The notes beneath the pieces were generated by a model, which had not been told where the DNA came from, did no database searches, and saw only the letters and a list, made by a program, of their open reading frames with translations. From assembly GCA_050949825.1 (NCBI GenBank), contig JBMNGL010000007.1, forward strand, positions 62,001 to 126,000: DNA of 64,000 bases. The letters run 5' to 3'. Every line of letters starts with the position of its first letter. Position 1 is the first letter of the stretch. Origin of the DNA: DTU019 sp050949825. Its GTDB lineage: Bacteria; Bacillota; Syntrophomonadia; Syntrophomonadales; Syntrophomonadaceae. Shown here piece by piece: positions 7,444 to 16,324 of this stretch. A program made the translations under genes and the position numbers.

Positions 7444-8631
7444 ATGATACTGACACCAAAGACGGAGATTGACGCGAGGATCAACAGTCTTCAGAAGGAA
7501 ATGGCTGCCGCAGAATTTGACGGCGCGATTATCATGCTCAACAGCGATATGTATTACCTGACCGGAACAGTGCAGAACGCACATCTTTTTGTACCGGCTA
7601 AAGGGGAGCCGGTTTTGGCGGTTCGCAAAAGCTTAAGCCGGGGGATGCAAGAATCGCCCCTGAAAAATATTGTTGCCCTGAAAAGCACCCGGGATCTTCC
7701 CGGCATATTAGATTCCTTTGGATACCATTCATTCTCTAAAATAGGGATGGAACTCGATGTCCTGCCGGTTAACAATCTGGCTTCATATCAAAAAATCTTT
7801 GCCGGTGCCAGGATCGAAGATATCAGTCCGCTGATCAAAAAGATCCGTATGATCAAATCTCCCTTTGAAGTAGATCTGCTTCGCGAAGCCTTGCGGGTAA
7901 TTGACGGCGCCTTTAAGGTTATTCCCGAGGTGCTGCGCGAAGGAATGCTGGAAATAGAATTGGCCAGCCTTTTTGAGGCTGCCATGCGCCGCGGGGGATT
8001 GTCAGGATGCTGCAAGATGCGGGCCTTTAACCAGGATCTCTACCTGGGCAATACCTGTATTGGCAGCAATGGAGTATATCCCAGTGGTTTTGACGGACCG
8101 GTAGGGGGAACGGGATTATCCCCGGCGCATCCCCATGGCGCAGGTTTGAGAGTAGTGCAGCGTAATGAGGTGGTTTATATTGACTATACCTGTGTAGTCA
8201 ATGGTTATACCGGTGATCAGACCCGCATCTTCTGCATTGGTGAACTGGAGCCCAAAATGGTGAAAGCGCATCAGGACGCCCTGTTTATCAATGAAGAGGT
8301 GCTTAAGTGCTTAAAACCGGGCACCCCGGCTGAAGAGGCATATTTCCTGGCAGTTAAGCTGGCTGAGGAAATGGGCTATAAGGATAATTTTATGGGTTAC
8401 AAAGAACATCAGGTGCGTTTTATAGGTCATGGCCTGGGGTTGGAATTGGATGAACTGCCGGTTTTTGCGCCTGGTCTTAAGACTCCCCTGCTCCCCGGGA
8501 TGACCTTTGCATTGGAGCCCAAATTTGTATTCCCCGAAGGCGCTATCGGCACTGAAAATAGCTTCGTAATGACTGAAAACGGACCGGAATATTTGAGTAT
8601 CACCCCGCAAAATATTACCTATTTAGATTAG
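7444..8631 (+). CDS. M24 family metallopeptidase (Xaa-Pro dipeptidase-like)
   Basis: Creatinase/aminopeptidase P fold: N-terminal domain to about residue 140, then the pita-bread catalytic domain. All five metal ligands are present: Asp247 (IDYTC), Asp258 (GDQTR), His329 (GHGLGLELDE), Glu358 (ALEPKF) and Glu371 (GTENSF). 395 residues. The start has GGAGGGAG about 10 bases before the ATG. It is a single gene. The substrate may be X-Pro dipeptides, but related enzymes hydrolyse other amides, so the exact reaction is not assigned. A second M24 protein lies at 55976-57031. Confidence 0.85.
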   Translation: MILTPKTEIDARINSLQKEMAAAEFDGAIIMLNSDMYYLTGTVQNAHLFVPAKGEPVLAVRKSLSRGMQESPLKNIVALKSTRDLPGILDSFGYHSFSKIGMELDVLPVNNLASYQKIFAGARIEDISPLIKKIRMIKSPFEVDLLREALRVIDGAFKVIPEVLREGMLEIELASLFEAAMRRGGLSGCCKMRAFNQDLYLGNTCIGSNGVYPSGFDGPVGGTGLSPAHPHGAGLRVVQRNEVVYIDYTCVVNGYTGDQTRIFCIGELEPKMVKAHQDALFINEEVLKCLKPGTPAEEAYFLAVKLAEEMGYKDNFMGYKEHQVRFIGHGLGLELDELPVFAPGLKTPLLPGMTFALEPKFVFPEGAIGTENSFVMTENGPEYLSITPQNITYLD

Positions 8632-8659
8632 TCGGGATCCAATATAAGGAAGGGCTGAC

Positions 8660-8705
8660 AGGGGACGTTCCTTTTGCTTCCAGGGGAATAGAAGGAACGT
8701 CCCCT
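8660..8705. repeat. 14-bp perfect inverted repeat (hairpin element)
   Basis: AGGGGACGTTCCTT at 8660-8673 and its exact complement at 8692-8705, with an 18-base loop and no T run. It sits after the M24 gene and directly before repeat copy B, and may stabilise or end the transcript. A related AGAACGTCCCC string occurs near 27922. Confidence 0.75.
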
Positions 8706-8713
8706 GCTTCCTG

Positions 8714-8834
8714 CATGGGACTCGCCCCCTTTCGCCGTTCGCCTTCGCAGGGTGTTGCTGCCATGCTACGTCTAAGGGCTCCTACATATTTATACATTCA
8801 AACAACGTAATTTGGATTTTTGCAGGGGCATCAC
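8714..8834 (+). repeat. Dispersed intergenic repeat, copy B
   Basis: About 120 bases closely matching 57939-58060 from CATGGG(A/G)CTCGCC to GCAGGGGCATCA, and copy A over its last 110 bases. It is in the same orientation as the other copies and again lies 3' of a gene. Only the right half of the full element is present; the hairpin at 8660-8705 replaces the left half. Confidence 0.88.
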
Positions 8835-8898
8835 GGGTGCATTTTTTTATGCAGGCCGGGCAATCTATTATTAGTACAACAGGGGGGGCTGGCCAAAT

Positions 8899-9366
8899 TT
8901 GAAGCTGCGCAATATTATAAGCCTGCCGGTATTTTATGAACCTACCGCAACCGTACTGGGCTCTGTGCATCAGGTGGTGCTTGATGATGATTACCGTGTC
9001 AGCTATGTGGTTTTTATGACCAATGAGAACGAAGAGCGTATGATTCCCAGCCCTTGTTTTGTATTGAGCCGCAATGCTGTGCTGATTAATGATCTGACAA
9101 GTATCAAACCATGCCCTCTAAGGGAAGAATCAACCATATATGAACGTAAGCTCGGCGATGTAATCTATGATGGAGAGGGTAGGGAAATCGGTTCGGTTAG
9201 TGACTTTGTAGTGTCTATGCATGACCACCGGGTCTGGGGGGTTGAAGTTTACAGCGGCGCCTTAAGCGACATACTCAGCGGCCGCAGCGAGATTCCCCTG
9301 GAACAGGTGACCTGGAAAAGCGTAACAAGTGCAGTCGTAGAACCGGAAAGGGGCGCTTCTTCATGA
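8899..9366 (+). CDS. PRC-barrel domain protein
   Basis: 155 residues with two beta-rich PRC-barrel-like units: residues 1-75 (LRNIISLPVF...VLGSVHQVVLDDDYRVSYVVF) and 80-150 (ERKLGDVIYDGEGREIGSV). PRC barrels are small adaptor folds seen in RNA processing, photosynthetic and sporulation proteins. The start is TTG at 8899, with AGGGGGGG about 9 bases upstream. It overlaps the following zinc-ribbon gene by 4 bases (ATGA), and a YtxH-like protein and an AI-2E type permease follow, so this is a four-gene operon. The exact role is unknown. Confidence 0.75.
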   Translation: MKLRNIISLPVFYEPTATVLGSVHQVVLDDDYRVSYVVFMTNENEERMIPSPCFVLSRNAVLINDLTSIKPCPLREESTIYERKLGDVIYDGEGREIGSVSDFVVSMHDHRVWGVEVYSGALSDILSGRSEIPLEQVTWKSVTSAVVEPERGASS

Positions 9367-9539
9367 CATTAAGATGTCCGGCTTGTGGTGGCCTGCAGGT
9401 AGGAAAGGTCGGCAGTGATCAATTTTACTGCTGGAATTGCTATTTGGAATTCAACTTTCAAAAAGGCAAGGTCAACCTCTATGAGGTAGCTGAGGACGGC
9501 AGTCTGATTGCCATGGACAATTCTACGGAAATACTGTGA
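9363..9539 (+). CDS. 58-residue zinc-ribbon protein
   Basis: A frame too short for most gene callers: starts at the ATGA overlap with the PRC-barrel gene and encodes MTLRCPACGG at the N-terminus and YCWNCYLEF about 20 residues later. The two CxxC pairs form a zinc-ribbon knuckle pattern. The rest is a short beta-rich tail (VNLYEVAEDGSLIAMD). Translational coupling and the paired CxxC make it convincing. Function unknown; it probably partners one of the operon proteins. Confidence 0.75.
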   Translation: MTLRCPACGGLQVGKVGSDQFYCWNCYLEFNFQKGKVNLYEVAEDGSLIAMDNSTEIL

Positions 9540-9558
9540 TTAAGATGGGGGTGAAACA

Positions 9559-9759
9559 GTGAGAGACCATAGTCAAAATGCCTGGGGCTATATAATGTTT
9601 GGCGCCGTTCTGGGGGCTGTAGCCACGGTGATGTATTACAATCAAGGTGAAGAGCTGTCTCGGGTGCGACACCGAGTAATGGATAAGTCCAGGCGTGCTG
9701 TTGATGCGGTGACCAATATGGCTGATGAAGACGATTTCGATATGAGGAGTGAGGGATAA
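9559..9759 (+). CDS. YtxH-like small membrane-anchored protein
   Basis: 66 residues, GTG start with GGGGGTGAAAC just upstream. One hydrophobic segment at about residues 10-26 (GYIMFGAVLGAVATVMYY), then a charged, helical cytoplasmic tail ending in an acidic stretch. This matches the general plan of YtxH/gas-vesicle-like small stress proteins of Firmicutes, but the sequence is too short for a sure family call. It lies 19 bases after the zinc-ribbon gene and 2 bases before the permease. Confidence 0.6.
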   Translation: MRDHSQNAWGYIMFGAVLGAVATVMYYNQGEELSRVRHRVMDKSRRAVDAVTNMADEDDFDMRSEG

Positions 9760-9761
9760 GA

Positions 9762-10781
9762 GTGTCCCTTCCCCAAACTAGAGGATGGCGTTATATTTTA
9801 TTCTTCCTGGTGGCAGTCGCCACCCTCTATTTTTTATACCGGGTGCGGGAGGTTCTCTATGCCTTTGGCTTTGGTGCGCTGACAGCCTATATCCTCTATC
9901 GCCCGGTCAAAGTGCTGGAAAAGCGAGGCCTTGGTCGGGGATGGGCAATTTTGCTGATTTACAGCCTGGTAATATCAAGCATGGGGGCTTTATTGTACTG
10001 GATTGTGCCTGCTGCCTTATCTGAATTAAGAGGTATTGCCACTCTCTACCCGCGCTATATTGAAGATGTACAACAGTTGGCAACACAGATGAACGGCATC
10101 CCCAAACCGGAACGGATGCAGGCCTTGATTGAAAGCAATCTCACTCAGATTGAGGCCGCTGTATACAATGCCTTGCAGGGATTTATAAATACACTGTATC
10201 GTTTCTTAAGCCGTATATTAGCCCTGGTAGTTGCACCCATTCTAGCCTTTTATATTCTCAATGACTGGGAAAAAATCAAGGATGGATTTCTGGGCCTGCT
10301 TGCGCCTGGAGCTCGGTTGCAATGCCAGCGTCTGTGCCAGCAGATTGATAATGTGCTGGTGCAATTCATCAAAGGATATTTCCTGGTAGCCTTCATAGTC
10401 GGCTTATTAACCGGGGTGCTGGCCGCTCTTTTGGGGGTTCCTTTTCCTTTGTTGATTGGAATATTGGCCGGCCTTACCAATCTGGTGCCTTATTTCGGGC
10501 CATTTCTGGGGGGGATACCGATAGTAGCCCTGGCCGGGAGTGTATCACTGCGTCTGGCTATCTATATGGCTCTGGGGATAATAATAATACAACAATTGGA
10601 TGCCAACCTGTTTACACCCAGGATAATCGGTCAAAGATTGGGTATGCACCCTTTGCTGGTTATATTTGCTCTCTTGGCCGGGGGCAGTCTATTCGGATTG
10701 TGGGGCTTATTGCTGGGGGTGCCGGTGGCCGCCATTTTAAAGGTGGTTTTGCACTGGGCTCATCTGAAGATTGCCGATTAG
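9762..10781 (+). CDS. AI-2E family transporter (UPF0118/PerM type)
   Basis: 339-residue integral membrane protein with about eight hydrophobic segments and a long soluble region after the third helix (ALSELRGIATLYPRY...). The C-terminal half has the family pattern PFPLLIGILAGLTNLVPYFGPFLGGIP and LGMHPLLVIFALLAGG. Family members include exporters of autoinducer-2 and Na+(Li+)/H+ antiporters; several Firmicute members (YtvI, YrrI) have unknown substrates. In B. subtilis a member, yrrI, lies next to alaS just as here. GTG start, last gene of the PRC-barrel operon. Confidence 0.88.
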   Translation: MSLPQTRGWRYILFFLVAVATLYFLYRVREVLYAFGFGALTAYILYRPVKVLEKRGLGRGWAILLIYSLVISSMGALLYWIVPAALSELRGIATLYPRYIEDVQQLATQMNGIPKPERMQALIESNLTQIEAAVYNALQGFINTLYRFLSRILALVVAPILAFYILNDWEKIKDGFLGLLAPGARLQCQRLCQQIDNVLVQFIKGYFLVAFIVGLLTGVLAALLGVPFPLLIGILAGLTNLVPYFGPFLGGIPIVALAGSVSLRLAIYMALGIIIIQQLDANLFTPRIIGQRLGMHPLLVIFALLAGGSLFGLWGLLLGVPVAAILKVVLHWAHLKIAD

Positions 10782-10895
10782 AAGAATGGGCGATGCTGGT
10801 TTCAATGCAAAATATAGGGGATAAGTTGACAGCACCGCGGTGTTTCCATGAAAATAGAATATGATAGTATTTTTTCGGGATGGAGGAGGCCTCTA

Positions 10896-13541
10896 GTGAA
10901 AAAAAGCAGTGAGATTAGACAGACCTTTCTGGAATACTTTAGAGATAAGGGTCACACCGTGGTGGAGAGTTCATCGCTGGTGCCTATTGATGACCCTACC
11001 CTGTTGTTTACCAACGCGGGGATGAATCAGTTTAAAGATGTATTTTTGGGTATGGACAAGCGCAGCTATACCCGGGCCACAACCGCCCAAAAGTGTGTGC
11101 GCGCCGGCGGCAAACACAATGACCTGGACACGGTGGGGAGGACCGCTCGGCATCATACCTTTTTTGAGATGCTGGGAAATTTCTCTTTTGGCGATTACTT
11201 CAAGCGTGATGCCATCGATTATGCCTGGGATTTTCTGACCCGGGTGGCCAGCCTGCCCAGGGAAAAACTGTGGATCACCATTTATACCGATGATGACGAG
11301 GCCCATGCCTTATGGCAGGAGGTGGCGGGTGTCAGTCCGGAGCGTATTATCCGCCTGGGAGAGAAGGATAATTTCTGGGCTATGGGTGACACCGGTCCTT
11401 GCGGTCCTTGCAGCGAGGTTCATTATGACCGCGGTGCGGAGTACGCCTGTAATGCGGAAATATGCGGGATCGGTCAGTGTGATTGTGACCGCTTTTTGGA
11501 GATTTGGAATCTGGTATTCATGCAGTTTAACCGTGATGAAAGCGGAACCATGACCCCCCTACCCAAACCCAGTATCGATACCGGCATGGGACTGGAACGG
11601 CTCAGTTCATTATTGCAGGGCGTCAACAGTAATTTCGACACTGACCTTTTTACGCCCATTATTAAACATATTGAGAACATGACCGGCAGAACCTATGACC
11701 GCGGCGAAGCGGGTTTCCCTTTTCGCGTGATTGCCGACCATAGCAGGGCTTGCACCTTTTTAATCAGTGATGGGGTGCTGCCCAGCAACGACGGGCGGGG
11801 TTATGTACTGCGCCGCATATTGAGGCGTGCGGTTCGTTTTGGCCGCCTTTTGGGCATTCAAGACGCCTTCCTGCATAAGAATGTCGATGTAGTATGTGAA
11901 TTGATGAAAGACGCTTATCCTGATCTGATGAACCGCAAGGAATTCGTCAAAGAGGTTATAAAAATAGAGGAACAGCGCTTCCTGGTGACCCTGAACGAGG
12001 GATTGAAAAAGGTTGAGGAAATTATCAAGACTATGAAAAAGGAAGGGCGCCAGGTTATGCATGGTGCCGAGTCCTTTATGTTGTATGACACTTACGGCTT
12101 CCCACTGGATTCCACCGAGGATGTTGCTGAGGAAAATGGAGTCAGCGTAGACCGTGATGGCTTTAATGCCATGATGGCTGAACAACGCGAAAGAGCCCGT
12201 CAGGCCAATAGAGGCGGGGAATCTATGGCGCGCGATATAATGATATCGGAATTGCTGAGCCAAATCGAGGTTGGGCCGACCGGGTTTAAGGGTTATGACA
12301 CCCTGTTGGATAGCTCGCCGTTAGTGGCCTTGATTAAGGATGGGGAACTGGTCAGCGCGGCCCAGGATGGCCCCATTATTGTGGTTACGGCTAATACTCC
12401 GTTTTATGCTGAAAGCGGCGGGCAGGTGGCTGACCGGGGTGTCATCACTGGGAATTCGGGAAGAATGATGGTTGAAGATGTACAAAAGGTGGGTTCCTGG
12501 ATTATTCATCTGGGCAGCTTGAGCGGCATCCTGACCAGCGGAGAAACGGTAAGCCTGGAGGTTCAGACTGAAGCCAGGTTGGATACGGCCCGCCATCATA
12601 CGGCCACACACCTGTTGCATAAAGCCCTGCAAACCGTGCTCGGTGAACATGCCCAGCAGAAGGGTTCCCTGGTGGAGCCGGGGCGTCTGCGTTTTGACTT
12701 TTCCCATCTGACGGCCTTAACGGAACAGGAAATTGAAACCATTGAAAATCTTGTCAATGAAGCTATATGGTGCACCTATCCGGTGACGACGGCTGTAAAA
12801 AGTCTGGAAGAAGCACGCCAAATGGGGGCAATGGCTTTGTTTGGCGAAAAATACGGCGATCTGGTGCGCATGGTACAGGTCGAAGATTACAGTCTGGAAC
12901 TATGTGGCGGGACCCATGTGAACAACACCGGTCAGATCGGTCTATTTAAAATACTGAGTGAAGGCAGTATCGGCTCCGGGCTGCGCAGGATTGAAGCGGT
13001 AGCTGGCAAGGCAGCCCTGCAATACCTGCAGGGAATGGAGACTGAGATAAAAAAAGCGGCTCATCTATTAAAAACCACTGATCATGAGGTGGGCAAACGG
13101 GTTGAAGCCGTGACCCGTCTGCTCAAAGAAAAGGAACGCGAAATTGAAACCCTGAAGGCCAAGATCTCTCAAAAGGCCAGCCAGGATCTGTTAACCCAGG
13201 CCTATCAAAAGGATTCCAGCCATATACTCATCGCCCGGACGGCAGGGCAGGATCCCGATTCATTGCGTCAGAATGCCGAGATGCTTAAAGACAAGTTGGG
13301 CAGCGCAGTGGTGCTCCTGGCCTCGGCTTATAATGACAAAGTAGCGCTAGTCTGCTTTGTCAGCAAGGATCTAGTGGAAAAGGGCCTGCATGCGGGTAAA
13401 ATTGTCGGAGAAGCAGCTCGCATTACCGGCGGAGGCGGCGGCGGGAGGCCCGACATGGCCCAGGCCGGCGGCCGTGAACAGGATAAGATTGAAGCAGCCT
13501 TGAATGCGGCAAGAATCCTGGTGGAAAATTCTATAGTCTAG
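10896..13541 (+). CDS. alaS: Alanyl-tRNA synthetase
   Basis: Charges tRNA-Ala and edits mischarged Ser/Gly. 881 residues from the chosen start, a full-length enzyme. Class II catalytic domain with FTNAGMNQFK and GMGLERLSS, editing domain with HTATHLLHKAL and CGGTHV (zinc ligands), then a coiled-coil and a C-terminal glycine-rich domain (GGGGGGRPDMAQAGG). The frame is open from ATG 10848, but GGAGGAGG sits 6 bases before the GTG at 10896, whose product begins in the usual way (KKSSEIRQTFLEYF). The 114-base leader has no T-box (no specifier loop or GGTGGTACCGCG). Confidence 0.97.
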   Translation: MKKSSEIRQTFLEYFRDKGHTVVESSSLVPIDDPTLLFTNAGMNQFKDVFLGMDKRSYTRATTAQKCVRAGGKHNDLDTVGRTARHHTFFEMLGNFSFGDYFKRDAIDYAWDFLTRVASLPREKLWITIYTDDDEAHALWQEVAGVSPERIIRLGEKDNFWAMGDTGPCGPCSEVHYDRGAEYACNAEICGIGQCDCDRFLEIWNLVFMQFNRDESGTMTPLPKPSIDTGMGLERLSSLLQGVNSNFDTDLFTPIIKHIENMTGRTYDRGEAGFPFRVIADHSRACTFLISDGVLPSNDGRGYVLRRILRRAVRFGRLLGIQDAFLHKNVDVVCELMKDAYPDLMNRKEFVKEVIKIEEQRFLVTLNEGLKKVEEIIKTMKKEGRQVMHGAESFMLYDTYGFPLDSTEDVAEENGVSVDRDGFNAMMAEQRERARQANRGGESMARDIMISELLSQIEVGPTGFKGYDTLLDSSPLVALIKDGELVSAAQDGPIIVVTANTPFYAESGGQVADRGVITGNSGRMMVEDVQKVGSWIIHLGSLSGILTSGETVSLEVQTEARLDTARHHTATHLLHKALQTVLGEHAQQKGSLVEPGRLRFDFSHLTALTEQEIETIENLVNEAIWCTYPVTTAVKSLEEARQMGAMALFGEKYGDLVRMVQVEDYSLELCGGTHVNNTGQIGLFKILSEGSIGSGLRRIEAVAGKAALQYLQGMETEIKKAAHLLKTTDHEVGKRVEAVTRLLKEKEREIETLKAKISQKASQDLLTQAYQKDSSHILIARTAGQDPDSLRQNAEMLKDKLGSAVVLLASAYNDKVALVCFVSKDLVEKGLHAGKIVGEAARITGGGGGGRPDMAQAGGREQDKIEAALNAARILVENSIV

Positions 13542-13597
13542 GTAAAGGAGTACCTGTTGGACAAGCCGAAAGAGTTACCGGGGGGAGGGATTAAGGC

Positions 13598-13852
13598 ATG
13601 ACGAATGGAACTGGCAAGACGGTCAGTTTTAGCCTGACAAAAGATGGTGAGGAAAGGGTCAAATCGATCCTGCAGGCAGTTCACCAGGCCCTGGAAGAAA
13701 AAGGTTACAATCCTATCAACCAACTGGTAGGGTATATGATCTCCGGTGATCCAGCCTACATAACCAGCCATAACGAAGCCCGCAGTCTGATCTGTAAAGT
13801 GGATCGTGATGAGATCATGGAGGTCTTAATCAAAGACTATCTCAGCAAATAG
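13598..13852 (+). CDS. ireB: IreB family regulatory phosphoprotein (UPF0297)
   Basis: 84 residues, matching the family from TVSFSLTKDGEERVKSIL to YISDPAYITSHNEAR-like text (here MISGDPAYITSHNEARSLI). IreB is a small dimeric substrate of the PASTA kinase IreK/PrkC and affects cephalosporin resistance in Enterococcus. The N-terminal T/S-rich segment (TNGTGKTVSFS) would carry the phosphorylation sites. It follows alaS and precedes ruvX, the conserved Firmicute order alaS-yrzL-yrrK-yrzB. The ATG has GGGGGAGG 9 bases upstream. Confidence 0.93.
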   Translation: MTNGTGKTVSFSLTKDGEERVKSILQAVHQALEEKGYNPINQLVGYMISGDPAYITSHNEARSLICKVDRDEIMEVLIKDYLSK

Positions 13853-13925
13853 CTATCGGTAACATATATGCAGGCGGATGGCATTTTTGACAAAATGAAT
13901 CTTTAGGGTATGACAGGATATAACC

Positions 13926-14342
13926 ATGAGAATAATGGGATTAGATGTGGGTGACAAGCGTATTGGGGTAGCATTGAGCGACCCCCTGGGCTGGACAGCA
14001 CAGGGGCATTCTGTTCTGCAGCGCAGCAGCCCTTCCAGGGATTTTGACTATTTGAGCCAATTATGTACTGAATGGCAGGTGGAGAAGATCGTGGTTGGAC
14101 TGCCCCTCAATATGAACGGTTCCATCGGCCCCCGGGCGGAACTGGTGAAGGGTTTCGCTGCTGAGTTGTCGCGGGCTACCGGTCTGGTGGTGGAGTTCTG
14201 GGATGAAAGACTATCGACCAGGAGCGCTGAACAGATCCTTTTGGCTGCAGACGTCTCACGCCGCAAACGCAAGCAGGTCATCGACAAACTGGCCGCAGTT
14301 ACTATACTGCAGGGTTATTTGGATAACCGCGCGCATGGTTAG
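13926..14342 (+). CDS. ruvX: RuvX/YqgF family Holliday junction resolvase-like nuclease
   Basis: RNase H-fold protein of 138 residues thought to process 16S rRNA ends or Holliday junctions. It has the family motifs MGLDVGDKRIGVALSD (acidic residue on strand 1), IVVGLPLNMNGSIGPRA, and WDERLST near the C-terminus. Second gene after alaS in the conserved order. The ribosome site is weak (AGGA 8-9 bases before the ATG). Confidence 0.95.
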   Translation: MRIMGLDVGDKRIGVALSDPLGWTAQGHSVLQRSSPSRDFDYLSQLCTEWQVEKIVVGLPLNMNGSIGPRAELVKGFAAELSRATGLVVEFWDERLSTRSAEQILLAADVSRRKRKQVIDKLAAVTILQGYLDNRAHG

Positions 14343-14408
14343 AAGTTATTTGACAAAATGAGGATGAAACTATAGAATGTCGATAGTTTGGAGAAAGAGG
14401 TGACTCTC

Positions 14409-14696
14409 ATGCACGATGGAGACCTTTTGGATGAAGATTTTCCAGTACTGGTCCTGGTTGATGATGAAGGTATGGAACATCAATTTGAACTATTGGCGGA
14501 GCTAGAAATTGAGGAGGACTTATACCGAATCCTCATTCCCCTGGAAGATGAGGATGAAGAGGAGTGTGAGGTAGTCATACTCAAGGTTGTATACGATGAG
14601 GAAGGCAATGAATTCTTAAGCGACATTGACGATGAAGAAGAGTGGGAATTGGTTGCAGATGCGTGGCAGGAACTGGTGGATAATGAGGGTATTTAA
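14409..14696 (+). CDS. yrzB: DUF1292 family acidic protein YrzB
   Basis: 95-residue, very acidic protein (long runs of Asp/Glu, e.g. EDEDEEECE and DIDDEEEWE) with the DUF1292 pattern: VDDEGMEHQFELLAELE, then YRILIPLE and NEFLSDIDDEEEWE. Function unknown; it is consistently the last member of the alaS-ireB-ruvX cluster. A TTG at 14388 is in frame, but GAGGTGA lies 5 bases before the ATG at 14409, so the shorter form is used. A strong terminator follows. Confidence 0.9.
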   Translation: MHDGDLLDEDFPVLVLVDDEGMEHQFELLAELEIEEDLYRILIPLEDEDEEECEVVILKVVYDEEGNEFLSDIDDEEEWELVADAWQELVDNEGI

Positions 14697-14705
14697 ACCA
14701 ACCCC

Positions 14706-14734
14706 AAAAGAAGCCTTAAGGGCTTCTTTTTTTG
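14706..14734 (+). terminator. Rho-independent terminator after yrzB
   Basis: AAAAGAAGCC TTAA GGCTTCTTTTTTT: 7-8 bp stem with a 4-base loop and a T run. It ends the alaS cluster. Confidence 0.9.
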
Positions 14735-14821
14735 TACACTGGGATTAGATAGCATACTGCTTTAATAATGTAATATAATCGTAATAGTTGGGGTTAAAAC
14801 TGGGTTTTTGGGGGAAGGACT

Positions 14822-16324
14822 TTGCCTGATACAAGGTTGAAGAGAGTCATATTTTGGGTATCCATGGTTTTGCTAGGGATATTATCAGCCGCAGGCCTTT
14901 TTTATTGGCAGGTGTATGCCAGTAAACAGAGTTTCCTTCCCGGCGTGGTGATAGCCGCTACCGATGTACAAGGATACAATGTTGACCAGGCCAGCACTGT
15001 TTTGCAGCAGAGCCTTAATTTGGCCTATCTGAATCCAGTGGTTTTTACCCATGGCGACTATCGCCGTGAGACCACCCTGGGGGCCCTGGCCTTTCCGGTT
15101 GATGTGCCCAAAGTAGTCAATGAGGTGCTTAAGGAGGAGCAACAGCGGGGCTGGATGTCCCGAGCAGCAAGCATAATGGGCCAAAAGCCGGTGGAATATC
15201 AAGTGCCCATCGAGTACCGGGCTGATGTTGTGCAGAACTTGCTCAAGGAGTGGCAGGAGTCTTTGGGAATCCCCTCCGTGGATGCCCGTTTGGAGATGGA
15301 TAAAGTGCGTGGTTTGATAGTGGTTCCCGAAAAGATTGGGAAGGAGATTGACTATAACGCCACCTGGGCGCAGATGTCCCCCGACTGGGGTGCAGCCTCT
15401 GCACTGGAAGTGAACATTGTAATGCAGAATACACACCCTGCCGTTACTGAAAAGGATCTGGCCGGGATGGGCGAATTGTCGTCTTATACCACCTGGTATA
15501 AAGTGGCCGAAGTTGATCGAACCCATAATCTGACCAAAGCAGCCAATATAATCAATGGAGTTATGATTAAGCCCGGGCAGATATTTTCTTTTAATCAGAC
15601 TGTGGGCCCCAGGACCGGTGTGACCGGATATCGGGATGCCTTGATTATTGTCGGGGACAAATTTGAACCTGGCACCGGGGGCGGTATATGCCAGGTATCT
15701 TCTACACTGTATAATGCCAATCTCCTGGCCGGATTAGAAATCGTGGAACGCTATAACCATGGCCTGCTGGTGGCCTATATTCCACCTGGACTGGATGCTA
15801 CCGTGGCCTACGGTCTGCAGGATTACCGTTTTAAGAATAATACCGACAGCCCGGTTTATATTAGAGCGACCGCCGGCGGAGGGAAGCTTACCATTAGCAT
15901 TTACGGGAACCTGGCCTATAAAAAACGCGTGAAATTAAGTTATGTGATTGACGAGGTTATTCCCTTCCAGGAAGTGCGGGAATTAAGACCTGATCTGGCC
16001 CCTGGCGAAACCAGGGTGGACCATAATGGCGTCCCGGGCTATGTAGTGCGTTCTTTTCGGAGCTATTTGGATGCCAATGGAAAGGTCATATCATCAGAAC
16101 AATTGGGGCGGGATCGCTATCGACCCCTTAATAAACTTATCCTGATGGGAGATGAACCTTCTGCCGGGCCGGCAGAGAACGAACCTGAAGATCCAAACGA
16201 CAAACCAGGGGAGCCGGCAGATAGCACAACACAGGATGCAACTGACGAACCAGGAGAGCCCAATGGCCCCAAACTGCCTGCAGGCTCTGAAGATCCCTCT
16301 GACCAGGAGGAGGTTGACGCATAG
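14822..16324 (+). CDS. VanW family protein with G5-like C-terminal domain
   Basis: 500-residue envelope protein. One N-terminal membrane helix (about residues 9-30) anchors it outside the cell. A YkuD-associated/peptidoglycan-binding-4-like region (residues 45-200) is followed by the VanW core with YTTWYKVAEVDRTHNLTKAA, FSFNQTVGPRT and GGGICQVSSTLYNA, then a G5-like stretch to about residue 445. The last 50 residues are a Pro/Glu/Asp-rich, disordered tail. VanW proteins occur in some vancomycin clusters and widely in spore formers; the function is unresolved. TTG start with GGGGGAAGG upstream. A TATAAT lies at 14774-14779 without a clear -35. Confidence 0.88.
   Translation: MPDTRLKRVIFWVSMVLLGILSAAGLFYWQVYASKQSFLPGVVIAATDVQGYNVDQASTVLQQSLNLAYLNPVVFTHGDYRRETTLGALAFPVDVPKVVNEVLKEEQQRGWMSRAASIMGQKPVEYQVPIEYRADVVQNLLKEWQESLGIPSVDARLEMDKVRGLIVVPEKIGKEIDYNATWAQMSPDWGAASALEVNIVMQNTHPAVTEKDLAGMGELSSYTTWYKVAEVDRTHNLTKAANIINGVMIKPGQIFSFNQTVGPRTGVTGYRDALIIVGDKFEPGTGGGICQVSSTLYNANLLAGLEIVERYNHGLLVAYIPPGLDATVAYGLQDYRFKNNTDSPVYIRATAGGGKLTISIYGNLAYKKRVKLSYVIDEVIPFQEVRELRPDLAPGETRVDHNGVPGYVVRSFRSYLDANGKVISSEQLGRDRYRPLNKLILMGDEPSAGPAENEPEDPNDKPGEPADSTTQDATDEPGEPNGPKLPAGSEDPSDQEEVDA

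Noticed and set aside
10782..10895. T-box or riboswitch leader before alaS
   Set aside because: The leader is only 114 bases and lacks a T-box core; a chance ACCGCGGT palindrome is present but no antiterminator.
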